62,835 nt of DNA from JBBSOW01 sp038259365 (GTDB lineage Bacteria > Actinomycetota > Actinomycetes > Propionibacteriales > Propionibacteriaceae): assembly GCA_038259365.1 (NCBI GenBank), contig JBBSOW010000006.1:1-62835 (forward strand), read 5' to 3'. Position 1 is the stretch's first letter, and each line of letters begins with the position of its first letter. Below the pieces are notes generated by a model, which ran no database searches, was not told the origin of the DNA, and saw only the letters and a list, made by a program, of their open reading frames with translations. Shown here piece after piece: positions 17,089 through 26,028 of this stretch. Position numbers and translations under genes: made by a program.

Positions 17089-17867
17089 GTAACCCCACCG
17101 AAGGCAAGGCTCGACTCGATTACCGGCCGAACCCCGGCGCGGCCTCGGCGTCGCGGCGGGTGTTCTCCCACGCCCGCCTGGAGGCGAGCCTGCTGGCGTC
17201 GAACGGGGAGCAGTTGTTGTTGGCGCTGGTGATTCCCGTCGCCCTGCTGGTGGCCGGGCGGTGGTTCGGTGCTGCCTGGCTGCCCTTCGACGTTTTGGCG
17301 CCGTCGGTGTTCGCGCTGGCGATCTGGTCCACCTGCTTCACCTCGCTCGCCATCGCGACCGGGTTCGAGCGTCGTTACGGGGTCTTGGAACGGTTGGCGG
17401 CCACGCCGCTGGGCCGTACCGGGCTGGTGCTCGGCAAGGCCGCGGCCATCGCCGCCGTCACGGCGGCCCAGCTTGTCGTGCTGATCTCGTTGGCCCTCAT
17501 CCTGGGGTGGCGCCCGGCCGACGCCGTGGGCCCGTGGTTCGTGGCCGCGATTACCGGGCTGATCGGGGCGTTGGCGTTCGCGAGCCTGGCCTTGGCGATG
17601 GCCGGGGCGCTGCGGGCAGAGATCACGCTGGCCGTGGCCAACTTCGTCTACCTGATCGGGCTCAGCCTGGGGGGCGTCATGATCCCGCTCGCGGTCATGC
17701 CCGACGGGCTGGCGGCGGTCGTCCGCTTTCTCCCGACGGCCGCCCTGGCCCAGGCGTGGCGTCAGGCCAGCGCGGGCACAGTCGACTGGTGGAACCTCGG
17801 CATAGTCTGTCTGTGGGCTCTGGTGGGCATGGCGACGGCAAGGAAGGTCTTTCGATGGACGTCGTAG
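17085..17867 (+). CDS. ABC-2 type exporter permease
   Basis: This 260-residue membrane subunit of the exporter has about six hydrophobic segments beginning near residue 45 (LLLALVIPVALLVAG). The typical GFERRYGVLERLAATPLGR loop and a Gly-rich LIGLSLGGVMIPL segment match ABC-2 permeases. The ATG at 17085 overlaps the ATPase stop. The 3' end overlaps the start of ctaA by 13 bases, indicating one transcript for exporter and heme A synthase. Confidence 0.88.
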   Translation: MSNPTEGKARLDYRPNPGAASASRRVFSHARLEASLLASNGEQLLLALVIPVALLVAGRWFGAAWLPFDVLAPSVFALAIWSTCFTSLAIATGFERRYGVLERLAATPLGRTGLVLGKAAAIAAVTAAQLVVLISLALILGWRPADAVGPWFVAAITGLIGALAFASLALAMAGALRAEITLAVANFVYLIGLSLGGVMIPLAVMPDGLAAVVRFLPTAALAQAWRQASAGTVDWWNLGIVCLWALVGMATARKVFRWTS

Positions 17868-18817
17868 GTAGGGGAATACGTGCGCTGGGCCGGTTCGTCG
17901 GCGCGCGCCAAACGCTGATCGGCTTCGCGTGGGCCTCGATCATCGGCAACTCGCTGCTGGTGGTCACCGGCGCCATCGTGCGCCTCACCGGTTCCGGCCT
18001 GGGGTGTCCCACCTGGCCACGGTGCACCGACGGGTCCTTCGTCTCCACTCCCGAGATGGGTTTGCACGGGGTCATCGAGTTCGGCAACCGCCTGCTCACC
18101 TTCGTGCTCATCGCCATCGCCATCGGCACGCTGCTGACGGCCTGGCTGCAGCGCAACCGCACGGCCTGGGATCCCAAGATCAAGCTCCTCGCCACCCTGA
18201 TGGCGCTCGGCATCCCCGTTCAGGGAGTGATCGGCGGTATCACCGTTCTCACCGACCTCACCTGGTACATCGTCGCCGCGCACCTGCTGGTCAGCGTCGC
18301 CCTGCTCTGCCTGGCCGTGGTGTTGCTGCGCCGCGCCAAGGTCAGCGCCGTCCGCGACGCCACGCCCAGCCTGCGGAGGGTCGCGCTGGCCGTCTTTGCC
18401 CTCGCCTGGCTGGCGGTCCTGCTGGGCACCGTCGTGACCGGCAGCGGACCGCACTCGGGCTCTGCCGCGGTCGCTCGCACCGGCTTCGACGTAGAGACCA
18501 CCGCGAAGATGCACGCGTGGGTGGTGTGGCTGCTCGTCATCGGCACCGGCTATCTGGTGGTGAAGCTGCGCAGTCGCGCGGCGATCGCGCTGCTGGTGGC
18601 CGAATTGTCCCAGGGCGTTATCGGCTACGTTCAGTACTTCACCGGGGTGCCGATCGTGTTGGTTGCCATGCACATGCTCGGCATCACCGTCGTCATGGCC
18701 CTCGCCACCAACCTGATGCTCTCGGTGCGTCCCCGCCGCCACCGTTCGACCCGAGCCGGGCAGGATCAGAAGATGAGCGGATCGATGGCCGCGGCGATGA
18801 ACAGCAACGCGAGGTAG
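17855..18817 (+). CDS. ctaA: Heme A synthase (CtaA/COX15)
   Basis: This 320-residue integral membrane enzyme oxidises heme O to heme A for cytochrome aa3. It has about eight membrane segments. Diagnostic features are TGAIVRLTGSGLGCPTWPRC with its Cys pair, the His-containing HGVIEFGNRLLTF, VTGSGPHSG and KMHAWVVWL. GGAAGG precedes the ATG at 17855. Its 3' end overlaps the convergent ctaB coding region by 52 bases. Confidence 0.93.
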   Translation: MDVVGRGIRALGRFVGARQTLIGFAWASIIGNSLLVVTGAIVRLTGSGLGCPTWPRCTDGSFVSTPEMGLHGVIEFGNRLLTFVLIAIAIGTLLTAWLQRNRTAWDPKIKLLATLMALGIPVQGVIGGITVLTDLTWYIVAAHLLVSVALLCLAVVLLRRAKVSAVRDATPSLRRVALAVFALAWLAVLLGTVVTGSGPHSGSAAVARTGFDVETTAKMHAWVVWLLVIGTGYLVVKLRSRAAIALLVAELSQGVIGYVQYFTGVPIVLVAMHMLGITVVMALATNLMLSVRPRRHRSTRAGQDQKMSGSMAAAMNSNAR

Positions 18818-19722
18818 GAGTTCGACCAATGGAAGAGCCGCATCGGCTTGAGGGCGGCGTCGGTGAGCCCGGCCCGCGCCCGCTTCAGTAGCCCGACGGC
18901 CTCCACGATCATGGCGCCGCCGGTGACCGCGGCGACGACCGGATACAACAACCCCGTGCCGGCGATCGGCCACAGGGTGAGGCTGACGCTCACGGTGACG
19001 ACCGTGTAGATCAGGATGCGCACCGCCACCCGGGGAGCGGCCATGACCACCGGGAGCATCGGCACCTCGGCGGCGGCGTAGTCCTCGCGGTAGCGGAACG
19101 CCAGCGCCCACGTGTGCGGGGGGGTCCAGAAGAAGACGACGGCGAACAGCACGAACGGGGCCAGCGCGAGCGATCCCGTCACGGCCGTCCAGCCGATCAG
19201 CGGCGGGAAACAGCCCGCTATGCCGCCCCACACGATGTTCTGCGAGGTGCGGCGCTTGAGCCACATCGTGTAGACGAAGACGTAGAACGCGTTGGCGGCC
19301 ATCGCCAGACCGGCGGAGAGCCAGTTGGTGCCGAACCCGAGCACGAGGGTGGCCGCGATGGCCAGGACGAAGGCGAAGATCGTCGCGGCCACGGTACCCA
19401 CCTGGTGGCGCGGCAGCGGGCGTCGGCGGGTGCGGCGCATCGTCTCGTCGATGTCGCGGTCGTAAATGCAGTTGAACACGTTGGCGCTGCCGGCGGCCAG
19501 CGTGCCGCCCACCAGGGTCATCACCACCAGCGCGAGGGGTGGGACCGTCCCGGCCGCCAAGAACATGGCCGGCACCGTGGTGATGAGCAGCAACTCGATG
19601 ATCCGTGGCTTGGTCAGCCCGACGTAGCCCGAGACGACGTTGCGCGCGTGGGCAGCCGCGGAGAGCCCGCGCGACGCTGCAGTCTGCGAGTGGTTGGATT
19701 CGTTGACGACCTCAGTGGACAT
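18766..19722 (-). CDS. ctaB: Protoheme IX farnesyltransferase (heme O synthase)
   Basis: This 318-residue UbiA-superfamily prenyltransferase adds the farnesyl group to heme B. The Asp-rich prenyl-diphosphate motif is present (NVFNCIYDRDIDETMRRTRRR), as are GLTKPRIIELLLIT near the start and FFWTPPHTWALAFRYREDY. About eight to nine membrane segments. The frame is open far upstream, but the ATG at 19722 gives the normal N-terminus; the longer frame runs antisense through tkt. It makes the substrate for the convergent CtaA. Confidence 0.94.
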   Translation of the reverse strand: MSTEVVNESNHSQTAASRGLSAAAHARNVVSGYVGLTKPRIIELLLITTVPAMFLAAGTVPPLALVVMTLVGGTLAAGSANVFNCIYDRDIDETMRRTRRRPLPRHQVGTVAATIFAFVLAIAATLVLGFGTNWLSAGLAMAANAFYVFVYTMWLKRRTSQNIVWGGIAGCFPPLIGWTAVTGSLALAPFVLFAVVFFWTPPHTWALAFRYREDYAAAEVPMLPVVMAAPRVAVRILIYTVVTVSVSLTLWPIAGTGLLYPVVAAVTGGAMIVEAVGLLKRARAGLTDAALKPMRLFHWSNSYLALLFIAAAIDPLIF

Positions 19723-19839
19723 TGCGTGCAAGTCTAGGCGTTCCGCCCAGCTTTGCCGACTCGGCGGGGGTAGCCGTCCCCGCCCGCCCCCGCAGTAAGG
19801 TGAGGGACGACACACGACTGAAGGGGAAACGATTTTTTC

Positions 19840-22035
19840 ATGACTGCCACCTCGAAGCTCCCGCAGGGTTGGACCGAAACCGACCAACGCGCCATCGACA
19901 CCATCCGCGTGCTCGCCGCCGATGCCGTGCAACAAAAGGGCAACGGTCACCCGGGAACGGCGATGAGCCTGGCCCCGGTCGCCTACGACCTGTTCCAAAA
20001 GGTCATGCGGCACAATCCGGCCAATCCCGACTGGCCCGGCCGCGATCGCTTCGTGTTGAGCGCCGGGCACTCCAGCCTCACCCTCTACATTCAGCTCTAC
20101 CTCGGCGGTTTCGGGCTCGAGTTGTCCGACATCAAGGCGTTGCGCACCTGGGGTTCCAAGACCCCGGGCCACCCCGAACACGGCCACACGGCCGCCGTGG
20201 AGACCACCACCGGCCCGCTGGGGCAGGGCGTCGCCAACGCCGTCGGGATGGCGATGGCGGCCCGCTTCGAGCGTGGGCTCTTCGATCCGCAGGCCGCGCC
20301 GAACGAGTCCCCCTTCGATCACCAGATCTACTGCATCGCCAGCGACGGTGACATCGAAGAGGGCATCTCCAGCGAGGCCTCCTCGCTGGCGGGCACGCAG
20401 AACCTGGGCAATCTCACCCTGATCTACGACTCCAACCACGTCTCCATCGAGGACGACACCGTCATCGCGTTGTCCGAGGACACCGCGGCCCGCTACGAGG
20501 CCTACGGCTGGCACGTCCAAGAGATCGACTGGACCTCCACGGGCAGCTACGTCGAGGACATCGTCGCCTTCGACGAGGCCCTGCGCGCCGCCCGCGAGGT
20601 GAGCGACAAGCCCAGTTTCATCAAGCTGCGCACCATCATCGGCTGGCCCGCCCCGGACCTGCAGGGCACCGGCGACGCCCACGGCTCGGCCCTCGGCGAC
20701 GACGAGGTGGCCGCCACCAAGAAGGCGCTCGGCTTCGATCCCGAGGAGCTCTTCGCGGTCAGCGACGAGGTCATCGAGCACACCCGCGAGCTGGTCCAGC
20801 GCGGCCGGCAGGCCGAAGAGGACTGGAACGCCGGCTTCGAGGAGTGGAAGTCGGCCAACCCGGAGAACGCCAAGCTGTTGGAGCGGGTGAGCTCCCGAAC
20901 GCTCCCGGAGGGCTGGGACGCCGATCTGCCGAGCTTCGAGGCCGATCCCAAGGGCATCGCCACCCGCAAGGCATCCAGCAAGGTCATCCAGGCCATCGCC
21001 GCCCAGGTGCCCGAGTTCTGGGGCGGCTCGGCCGACCTCGCCGGCTCCAACAACACCACGATCGAGGACGCCAGCAGCTTCCTGCCGAGCGAGCGGTCCT
21101 CGAAGAAGTTCACCGGCGATCCCTACGGCCGGGTGCTGCACTTCGGCATCCGCGAGCACGCCATGGGCGCCATCATGAACGGCATCACCGTGCACGGTGG
21201 CACGCGCGTCTTCGGCGGCACCTTCTTGACCTTCAGCGATTACATGCGCCCCGCGGTCCGGCTGGCGGCGCTCATGCGGGCGCCGGTCACCTTCGTGTGG
21301 ACCCACGATTCGGTCGGCCTCGGCGAGGACGGCCCCACCCACCAGCCGATCGAGCACATCCCCAGCCTGCGGATGATTCCGGGCCTCGACGTCGTGCGTC
21401 CCGCCGACGCCAACGAGACCACCGCGGCGTGGGCGCAGATCATGCGCAACACCGATCGCCCAGCCGGGCTGATCTTGTCGCGTCAGAATCTGCCGATCTT
21501 TCCCCGCGGCACCGACGGCTTCGCCGACACGAGCAACGTCGCCAAGGGCGCCTATGTCCTCAAGGACTGCGACGGCGATCCCGACGTGGTGCTGATCGGC
21601 ACCGGCTCGGAGGTGCGGTGCTGCGTCGAGGCCGCCAAGACGCTGGCCGAGAGCGGCGTCAACGCCCGCGTGGTGTCGGTGCCGTGCCGCGAGTGGTTCG
21701 ACGCTCAGGACGACGCCTATCGCCAGTCGGTGCTGCCCGACGGTCTCCGGGCTCGTGTCTCCATCGAGGCCGCGGTACCCCAGGGTTGGCGCGATCTCGT
21801 CGGTGATGCCGGGCGCACCATCGGCATCGACCACTTCGGCGCCAGCGCCGACGGGGAGTTCTTGCTCGACGAGTTCGGGTTCAACGCCCAAAACGTCGTC
21901 GACAAGGCTCACGAGAGCATCGAGGCGGCCAAGACGTTGGCGAACCATCCCGGCGAGACGGCCACCCACAGGGCTCAATCGGGCCCGGCCGCCCCCGGCG
22001 ACATCGACACCGACACCGACGCCGACCAGAACTGA
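19840..22035 (+). CDS. tkt: Transketolase
   Basis: This TPP-dependent enzyme of 731 residues moves two-carbon units in the pentose phosphate pathway. Seen are the N-terminal GNGHPGTAMSLAP, the TPP motif (ASDGDIEEGISSEA, then LIYDSN), HPEHGHTAAVETTTGPLGQG, and the pyrimidine-domain FGGTFLTFSDYMRPAVRL. AAGGGGAA precedes the ATG. The C-terminal tail is Asp/Thr-rich (DTDTDADQN). First gene of the tkt-tal-zwf-opcA-pgl run. Confidence 0.96.
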   Translation: MTATSKLPQGWTETDQRAIDTIRVLAADAVQQKGNGHPGTAMSLAPVAYDLFQKVMRHNPANPDWPGRDRFVLSAGHSSLTLYIQLYLGGFGLELSDIKALRTWGSKTPGHPEHGHTAAVETTTGPLGQGVANAVGMAMAARFERGLFDPQAAPNESPFDHQIYCIASDGDIEEGISSEASSLAGTQNLGNLTLIYDSNHVSIEDDTVIALSEDTAARYEAYGWHVQEIDWTSTGSYVEDIVAFDEALRAAREVSDKPSFIKLRTIIGWPAPDLQGTGDAHGSALGDDEVAATKKALGFDPEELFAVSDEVIEHTRELVQRGRQAEEDWNAGFEEWKSANPENAKLLERVSSRTLPEGWDADLPSFEADPKGIATRKASSKVIQAIAAQVPEFWGGSADLAGSNNTTIEDASSFLPSERSSKKFTGDPYGRVLHFGIREHAMGAIMNGITVHGGTRVFGGTFLTFSDYMRPAVRLAALMRAPVTFVWTHDSVGLGEDGPTHQPIEHIPSLRMIPGLDVVRPADANETTAAWAQIMRNTDRPAGLILSRQNLPIFPRGTDGFADTSNVAKGAYVLKDCDGDPDVVLIGTGSEVRCCVEAAKTLAESGVNARVVSVPCREWFDAQDDAYRQSVLPDGLRARVSIEAAVPQGWRDLVGDAGRTIGIDHFGASADGEFLLDEFGFNAQNVVDKAHESIEAAKTLANHPGETATHRAQSGPAAPGDIDTDTDADQN

Positions 22036-22072
22036 AACCCACAACCCTCAATACAATCTCAGGAGTTCGACT

Positions 22073-23170
22073 ATGAGCGACAATCTGTCCGATCTGTCCA
22101 ACGCGGGAGTGTCCATTTGGTTGGACGATCTCTCCCGCGATCGCATCGAAAGCGGGAACCTGCAAGACCTGATCGACCACTCCTCAGTGGTCGGGGTGAC
22201 GACCAACCCGACGATCTTCGCCGGGGCCCTGGCAGAGGGCGAGGCCTACTCCGAGCAGCTGCGCGAGTTCAAGGGCAAGGGCGTGGACGAGGCCATCACC
22301 GCCCTCACCACCACCGACGTCCGCGACGCCTGCGACGTGTTCGCGCCGATCTTCGAAAAGACCAACGGGGTCGACGGCCGCGTCTCGATCGAGGTCGATC
22401 CGGGAGTGGCGATGGATCCGGAGGCCACCCAGAACCAGGCCAAGCACCTGCGCGAGACCGTCGACCGGCCGAACGTGCTGATCAAGATCCCGGCGACCAA
22501 GCCGGGGCTGGGCGCCATCACCAAGACCATCGGTGAGGGGATCAGCGTCAACGTCACGCTCATCTTCAGCATCGATCGCTACCAGGCCGTCATCGACGCC
22601 TACCTCGACGGGTTGGATCTGGCGAAGAAGAACGGGCACGACGTCACCACGATCCGCTCCGTGGCCTCCTTCTTCGTCAGCCGCGTCGACGCCGAGGTGG
22701 ACGATCGCCTCGACAAGCTGGATTCGCCAGAGGCCCGCGCGCTCAAGGGCAAGGCCGGCATCGCCAACGCCCGCGTCGCCTACGGGGTCTACCTCGATCG
22801 TTTCGCCGACGAGCGCTGGCAGGCGCTCGCCGCGGACGGGGCCAACCCGCAGCGCGCGCTGTGGGCCTCCACCGGGGTCAAGAATCCCGACTACGACGAC
22901 ACGATGTACATCACCGGGTTAGTCGCCAAGGACACGGTGAACACCATGCCGGAGAAGACCATGAAGGCCGCGGCCGATCATGCTCAGATCACTGGTGACA
23001 CCATCACCGACAACATCGAGGACGCGCGCCAGACCCTCGAGGATCTCAAGAAGGTGGGCATCGACCTCGATGACGTCGTGCAACAGCTCGAGGACGAAGG
23101 GGTGGAGAAGTTCGCCAAGTCGTGGGACGAGCTGACCGAAACGGTCAAGGCGGAACTAGACAAGGCCTGA
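22073..23170 (+). CDS. tal: Transaldolase
   Basis: This 365-residue enzyme transfers a dihydroxyacetone unit in the non-oxidative pentose phosphate pathway. Family signs: VTTNPTIFAGAL, EVDPGVAMDP and the Schiff-base Lys in NVLIKIPATKPG, plus LWASTGVKNPDY. AGGAG lies 6-7 bases before the ATG at 22073. It is 37 bases downstream of tkt. Confidence 0.95.
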   Translation: MSDNLSDLSNAGVSIWLDDLSRDRIESGNLQDLIDHSSVVGVTTNPTIFAGALAEGEAYSEQLREFKGKGVDEAITALTTTDVRDACDVFAPIFEKTNGVDGRVSIEVDPGVAMDPEATQNQAKHLRETVDRPNVLIKIPATKPGLGAITKTIGEGISVNVTLIFSIDRYQAVIDAYLDGLDLAKKNGHDVTTIRSVASFFVSRVDAEVDDRLDKLDSPEARALKGKAGIANARVAYGVYLDRFADERWQALAADGANPQRALWASTGVKNPDYDDTMYITGLVAKDTVNTMPEKTMKAAADHAQITGDTITDNIEDARQTLEDLKKVGIDLDDVVQQLEDEGVEKFAKSWDELTETVKAELDKA

Positions 23171-23202
23171 CCCACCCGAGGATCTGTCCAGAAAGGCCGA
23201 CC

Positions 23203-24738
23203 TTGTTCGTCGAAGACCGTCCAAACCCGCTGCGGGATCCGCAGGATCGCCGGTTGCCCAAGATCGCCGGACCCTGTGTCCTGGTGATCTTCGGGGTGAC
23301 CGGCGATCTGTCCCGCAAGAAGCTCATGCCCGCCATCTACGATCTGGCCAACCGCGGCCTGTTGCCCCCGGGCTTCGGCCTGGTGGGCTTTGCCCGGCGG
23401 GATTGGGAGACCCAAGACTTCGCCAAGATCGTGCACGATTCGGTCAAGGAGTACGCCCGCACCCCGTTTCGTGAGGAGGTGTGGCAGCAACTCAGCGAAG
23501 GCATCCGCTTCGTTCCCGGTGACCTCAAGAACGACCAGGCCTACGCCGACCTGCGCACCACCATCGCCGAACTGGACGAGGTCCGCGGCACTGGCGGCAA
23601 CCACGCGTTCTACCTCTCCATCCCGCCAGGCATGTTCGAAGACGTCGTGGGCCAGCTTCGTCGCCACGGCCTGACCGACGAGGGACGAGGCGTTTGGAGC
23701 CGGGTCGTCATCGAGAAGCCGTTCGGGCACGATCTGGCCAGCGCCCAGGATCTCAACCGCATCGTCTCCTCGGCCTTCCCGTCGCGTTCGGTCTTTCGCA
23801 TCGATCATTACCTGGGCAAGGAAACCGTCCAGAACATGATGGCGTTCCGGTTTGCCAACCAGCTGTTCGAGCCGGTGTGGAACAACAACTACATCGATCA
23901 CGTCCAGATCACCATGGCCGAAGACATCGGCATCGGCGGCCGGGCGGGCTACTACGACGGGATCGGCGCCGCCCGCGACGTCATCCAAAACCATCTCCTC
24001 CAACTGCTGGCGCTCACCGCCATGGAGGAGCCCACCTCCTTCGAGGCCAGGCAGCTCCGCGCCGAGAAGCAGAAGGTGTTGGCCGCCGCGCGACCACCGC
24101 TGGACATGGCCAAGCACACCGCCCGGGGTCAGTACGCGGGCGGTTGGGCGGGTGGTGAAAAGGTCCGGGGTTATCTCGACGAGGACGGCATCTCCCAAGA
24201 CAGCACGACCGACACCTTCGCCGCCATCCGCGTCGATATCGACAACCGACGCTGGGCGGGCGTGCCGTTCTACCTGCGCACCGGTAAGCGGCTCGCGCGA
24301 CGCGTCACCGAGGTGGCGCTGAGCTTCAAGAAGGCCCCCCACCTGCCGTTCACCTCCACCGACACCGAATCGCTCGGCGCCAACGCGCTGGTGATGCGGA
24401 TTCAGCCCGACGAGGGCATCACGCTACGCTTCGGCGCCAAGGTTCCCGGTACCCAGATGGAGATCCGCGAGGTGAACATGGACTTTGCCTACGGCGGCTC
24501 GTTCACCGAATCCAGCCCCGAGGCCTACGAGCGGTTGATCCTGGACGTGTTGCTCGGTGACCCTCCGCTGTTCCCCCAGCACGAAGAGGTGGAATCGTCG
24601 TGGCGCATCCTGGATCCCGTCCTCGACTTCTGGGCCGAGCAGGATAGCCAGCCCGAAAGCTACCACCCCGGCAGCTGGGGGCCGCGTTCGGCAGACGACA
24701 TGTTGGCCCGTGACGGATTCACCTGGCGGCGTCCGTGA
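23203..24738 (+). CDS. zwf: Glucose-6-phosphate 1-dehydrogenase
   Basis: This 511-residue enzyme opens the oxidative pentose phosphate pathway. The NADP-binding fingerprint FGVTGDLSRKKLMPA and the active-site peptide RIDHYLGKETVQN are intact. I assign a TTG start at 23203 because GAAAGG lies eight bases upstream and the protein then matches the family; a longer frame would overlap tal. It is followed by its assembly factor opcA. Confidence 0.95.
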   Translation: MFVEDRPNPLRDPQDRRLPKIAGPCVLVIFGVTGDLSRKKLMPAIYDLANRGLLPPGFGLVGFARRDWETQDFAKIVHDSVKEYARTPFREEVWQQLSEGIRFVPGDLKNDQAYADLRTTIAELDEVRGTGGNHAFYLSIPPGMFEDVVGQLRRHGLTDEGRGVWSRVVIEKPFGHDLASAQDLNRIVSSAFPSRSVFRIDHYLGKETVQNMMAFRFANQLFEPVWNNNYIDHVQITMAEDIGIGGRAGYYDGIGAARDVIQNHLLQLLALTAMEEPTSFEARQLRAEKQKVLAAARPPLDMAKHTARGQYAGGWAGGEKVRGYLDEDGISQDSTTDTFAAIRVDIDNRRWAGVPFYLRTGKRLARRVTEVALSFKKAPHLPFTSTDTESLGANALVMRIQPDEGITLRFGAKVPGTQMEIREVNMDFAYGGSFTESSPEAYERLILDVLLGDPPLFPQHEEVESSWRILDPVLDFWAEQDSQPESYHPGSWGPRSADDMLARDGFTWRRP

Positions 24739-24772
24739 ACACCCCGTCGGTGAGATCGTGGAGGAGGAACCG

Positions 24773-25936
24773 ATGAAGATCGAGCTCAAGAAGACCACGG
24801 CCGCCAAGATCGCGAACTCCATCGTCAGCGGGCGGCGCAAGATCGGGTCGCCGTCGCTGGGCATGGTTCTCACGCTCGTCGTGGTGGCCGATCCGCGGGG
24901 GCGCAAACCCGGCACCGAGGCGGCGCTCGAAGCCGCCATGGGCGCCAGCCGCGAGCACCCGTCTCGGGTGATCGTCGTCGTGCCGTCGAAGAGCAAGAGC
25001 TCGGGTCTGGACGCCGAGGTGAGCTTCGGGGAGGACGTGCCGGGCGAACTGATCGAGCTGCACATGCACGGCGAGGTGGCCCGCCATCCCACCTCGGTGG
25101 TGTTGCCGCTCCTGCTCCCGGACTCCCCCGTCGTCGTGTGGTGGCCCGGGGAGTCCCCGGTCAATCTCGGTGAGGATCCGATCGGGCGCCTGGGCACCCG
25201 GCGGATCACGGATGCCGCCGGCCACAAGTTCGCCATCGAAGCGCTGAAGGACCGGGCGGCCAATCACATGCGCGGCGACACCGACCTGACCTGGACCCGG
25301 CTCACGCCCTGGCGGGCGCTGCTCGCCGCGGCCGTGGATCAGTACCCCGCTCACATCCTCGCCGCGACCGTCGAGGGGGCCCGCGACAACGCCGCCGCCA
25401 CGCTGCTGGCCGCCTGGCTCGAGGATCGTCTCGGCGTCGAGGTGGAGCGCTTGAACACGCGCGGCCCCGGCATCACCGCCGTCCGGTTGAGTACGGCCGC
25501 CGGGGATATCGCCATCACGCGCGAAGACGGTTCGCTGGCCAACTACGTCGTCCCCGGTCAACCGCAGCGCTCCGTGGCGCTGCGCCGCCGCGAGGTCTCG
25601 GCGCTGTTGGCCGAGGAGCTGCGCCGGATGGACTATGACGACATCTTCGAGCAAGCCGCCAGCAAGCTCACCGAGCGGGCCGCCAGTGGCGCCGATGGCA
25701 CCTCGAAGAGAACCGCGACCAAAAAGCCCGCCACCAAAAAGGCCAGCACGAAAAAGGCCAGCACGAAAAAGGCCACCGCCAAGAGGCCGGGTGGCGAGCG
25801 GACGCAGGTCGAGCAGGCGGAGGTGATCGCCGAGAACACCCCGGCACCCAGCCGGGCTCAGGCGGAAGCCGACCAAGCCGAGGCCAGCCAACCGATTTCG
25901 CCCAATCGGGCTGGACTCCCAGACCAAAAGGACTAA
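24773..25936 (+). CDS. opcA: OpcA, glucose-6-phosphate dehydrogenase assembly protein, with Lys-rich tail
   Basis: OpcA activates G6PDH in actinobacteria and cyanobacteria. The conserved core runs to about residue 300: RKIGSPSLGMVLTLVVV, HPSRVIVVVPS, DSPVVVWWPGESP, LTWTRLTPWRALLAAA. After it comes a tail of about 85 residues with tandem TKKASTKKASTKKATAK-type repeats, like a histone H1 tail, ending in an acidic stretch. GAGGAGG precedes the ATG at 24773. The tail is extra to the family core. Confidence 0.92.
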   Translation: MKIELKKTTAAKIANSIVSGRRKIGSPSLGMVLTLVVVADPRGRKPGTEAALEAAMGASREHPSRVIVVVPSKSKSSGLDAEVSFGEDVPGELIELHMHGEVARHPTSVVLPLLLPDSPVVVWWPGESPVNLGEDPIGRLGTRRITDAAGHKFAIEALKDRAANHMRGDTDLTWTRLTPWRALLAAAVDQYPAHILAATVEGARDNAAATLLAAWLEDRLGVEVERLNTRGPGITAVRLSTAAGDIAITREDGSLANYVVPGQPQRSVALRRREVSALLAEELRRMDYDDIFEQAASKLTERAASGADGTSKRTATKKPATKKASTKKASTKKATAKRPGGERTQVEQAEVIAENTPAPSRAQAEADQAEASQPISPNRAGLPDQKD

Positions 25937-25982
25937 CCTGGCCAGGACCCTCAGTTGAGGCTGAGTCGCCCCCCGAAAGTTC

Positions 25983-26012
25983 TTGACCCGCGACACAGTA
26001 TCGACACAGTAT
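25983..26012 (+). promoter_or_regulatory. Candidate promoter for pgl
   Basis: TTGACC (25983-25988) and CAGTAT (26007-26012) stand 18 bases apart in the 92-base gap between opcA and pgl, about 17 bases before the TTG start. GACACAGTAT occurs twice in tandem here. This suggests an extra start site for pgl within the operon; it has not been demonstrated. Confidence 0.35.
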
Positions 26013-26028
26013 TAGGGAGAAGTTTCAG

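Noticed and set aside
19723..22044. Very long open frame on the minus strand continuing upstream of ctaB through tkt
   Set aside because: The extension is antisense to transketolase, has no protein motif and ctaB has a normal start at 19722. High GC keeps the opposite frame open.
23122..23202. Upstream ATG for zwf inside tal
   Set aside because: It would overlap tal by about 50 bases without a ribosome site, while TTG 23203 has one at the right distance and gives the family length.
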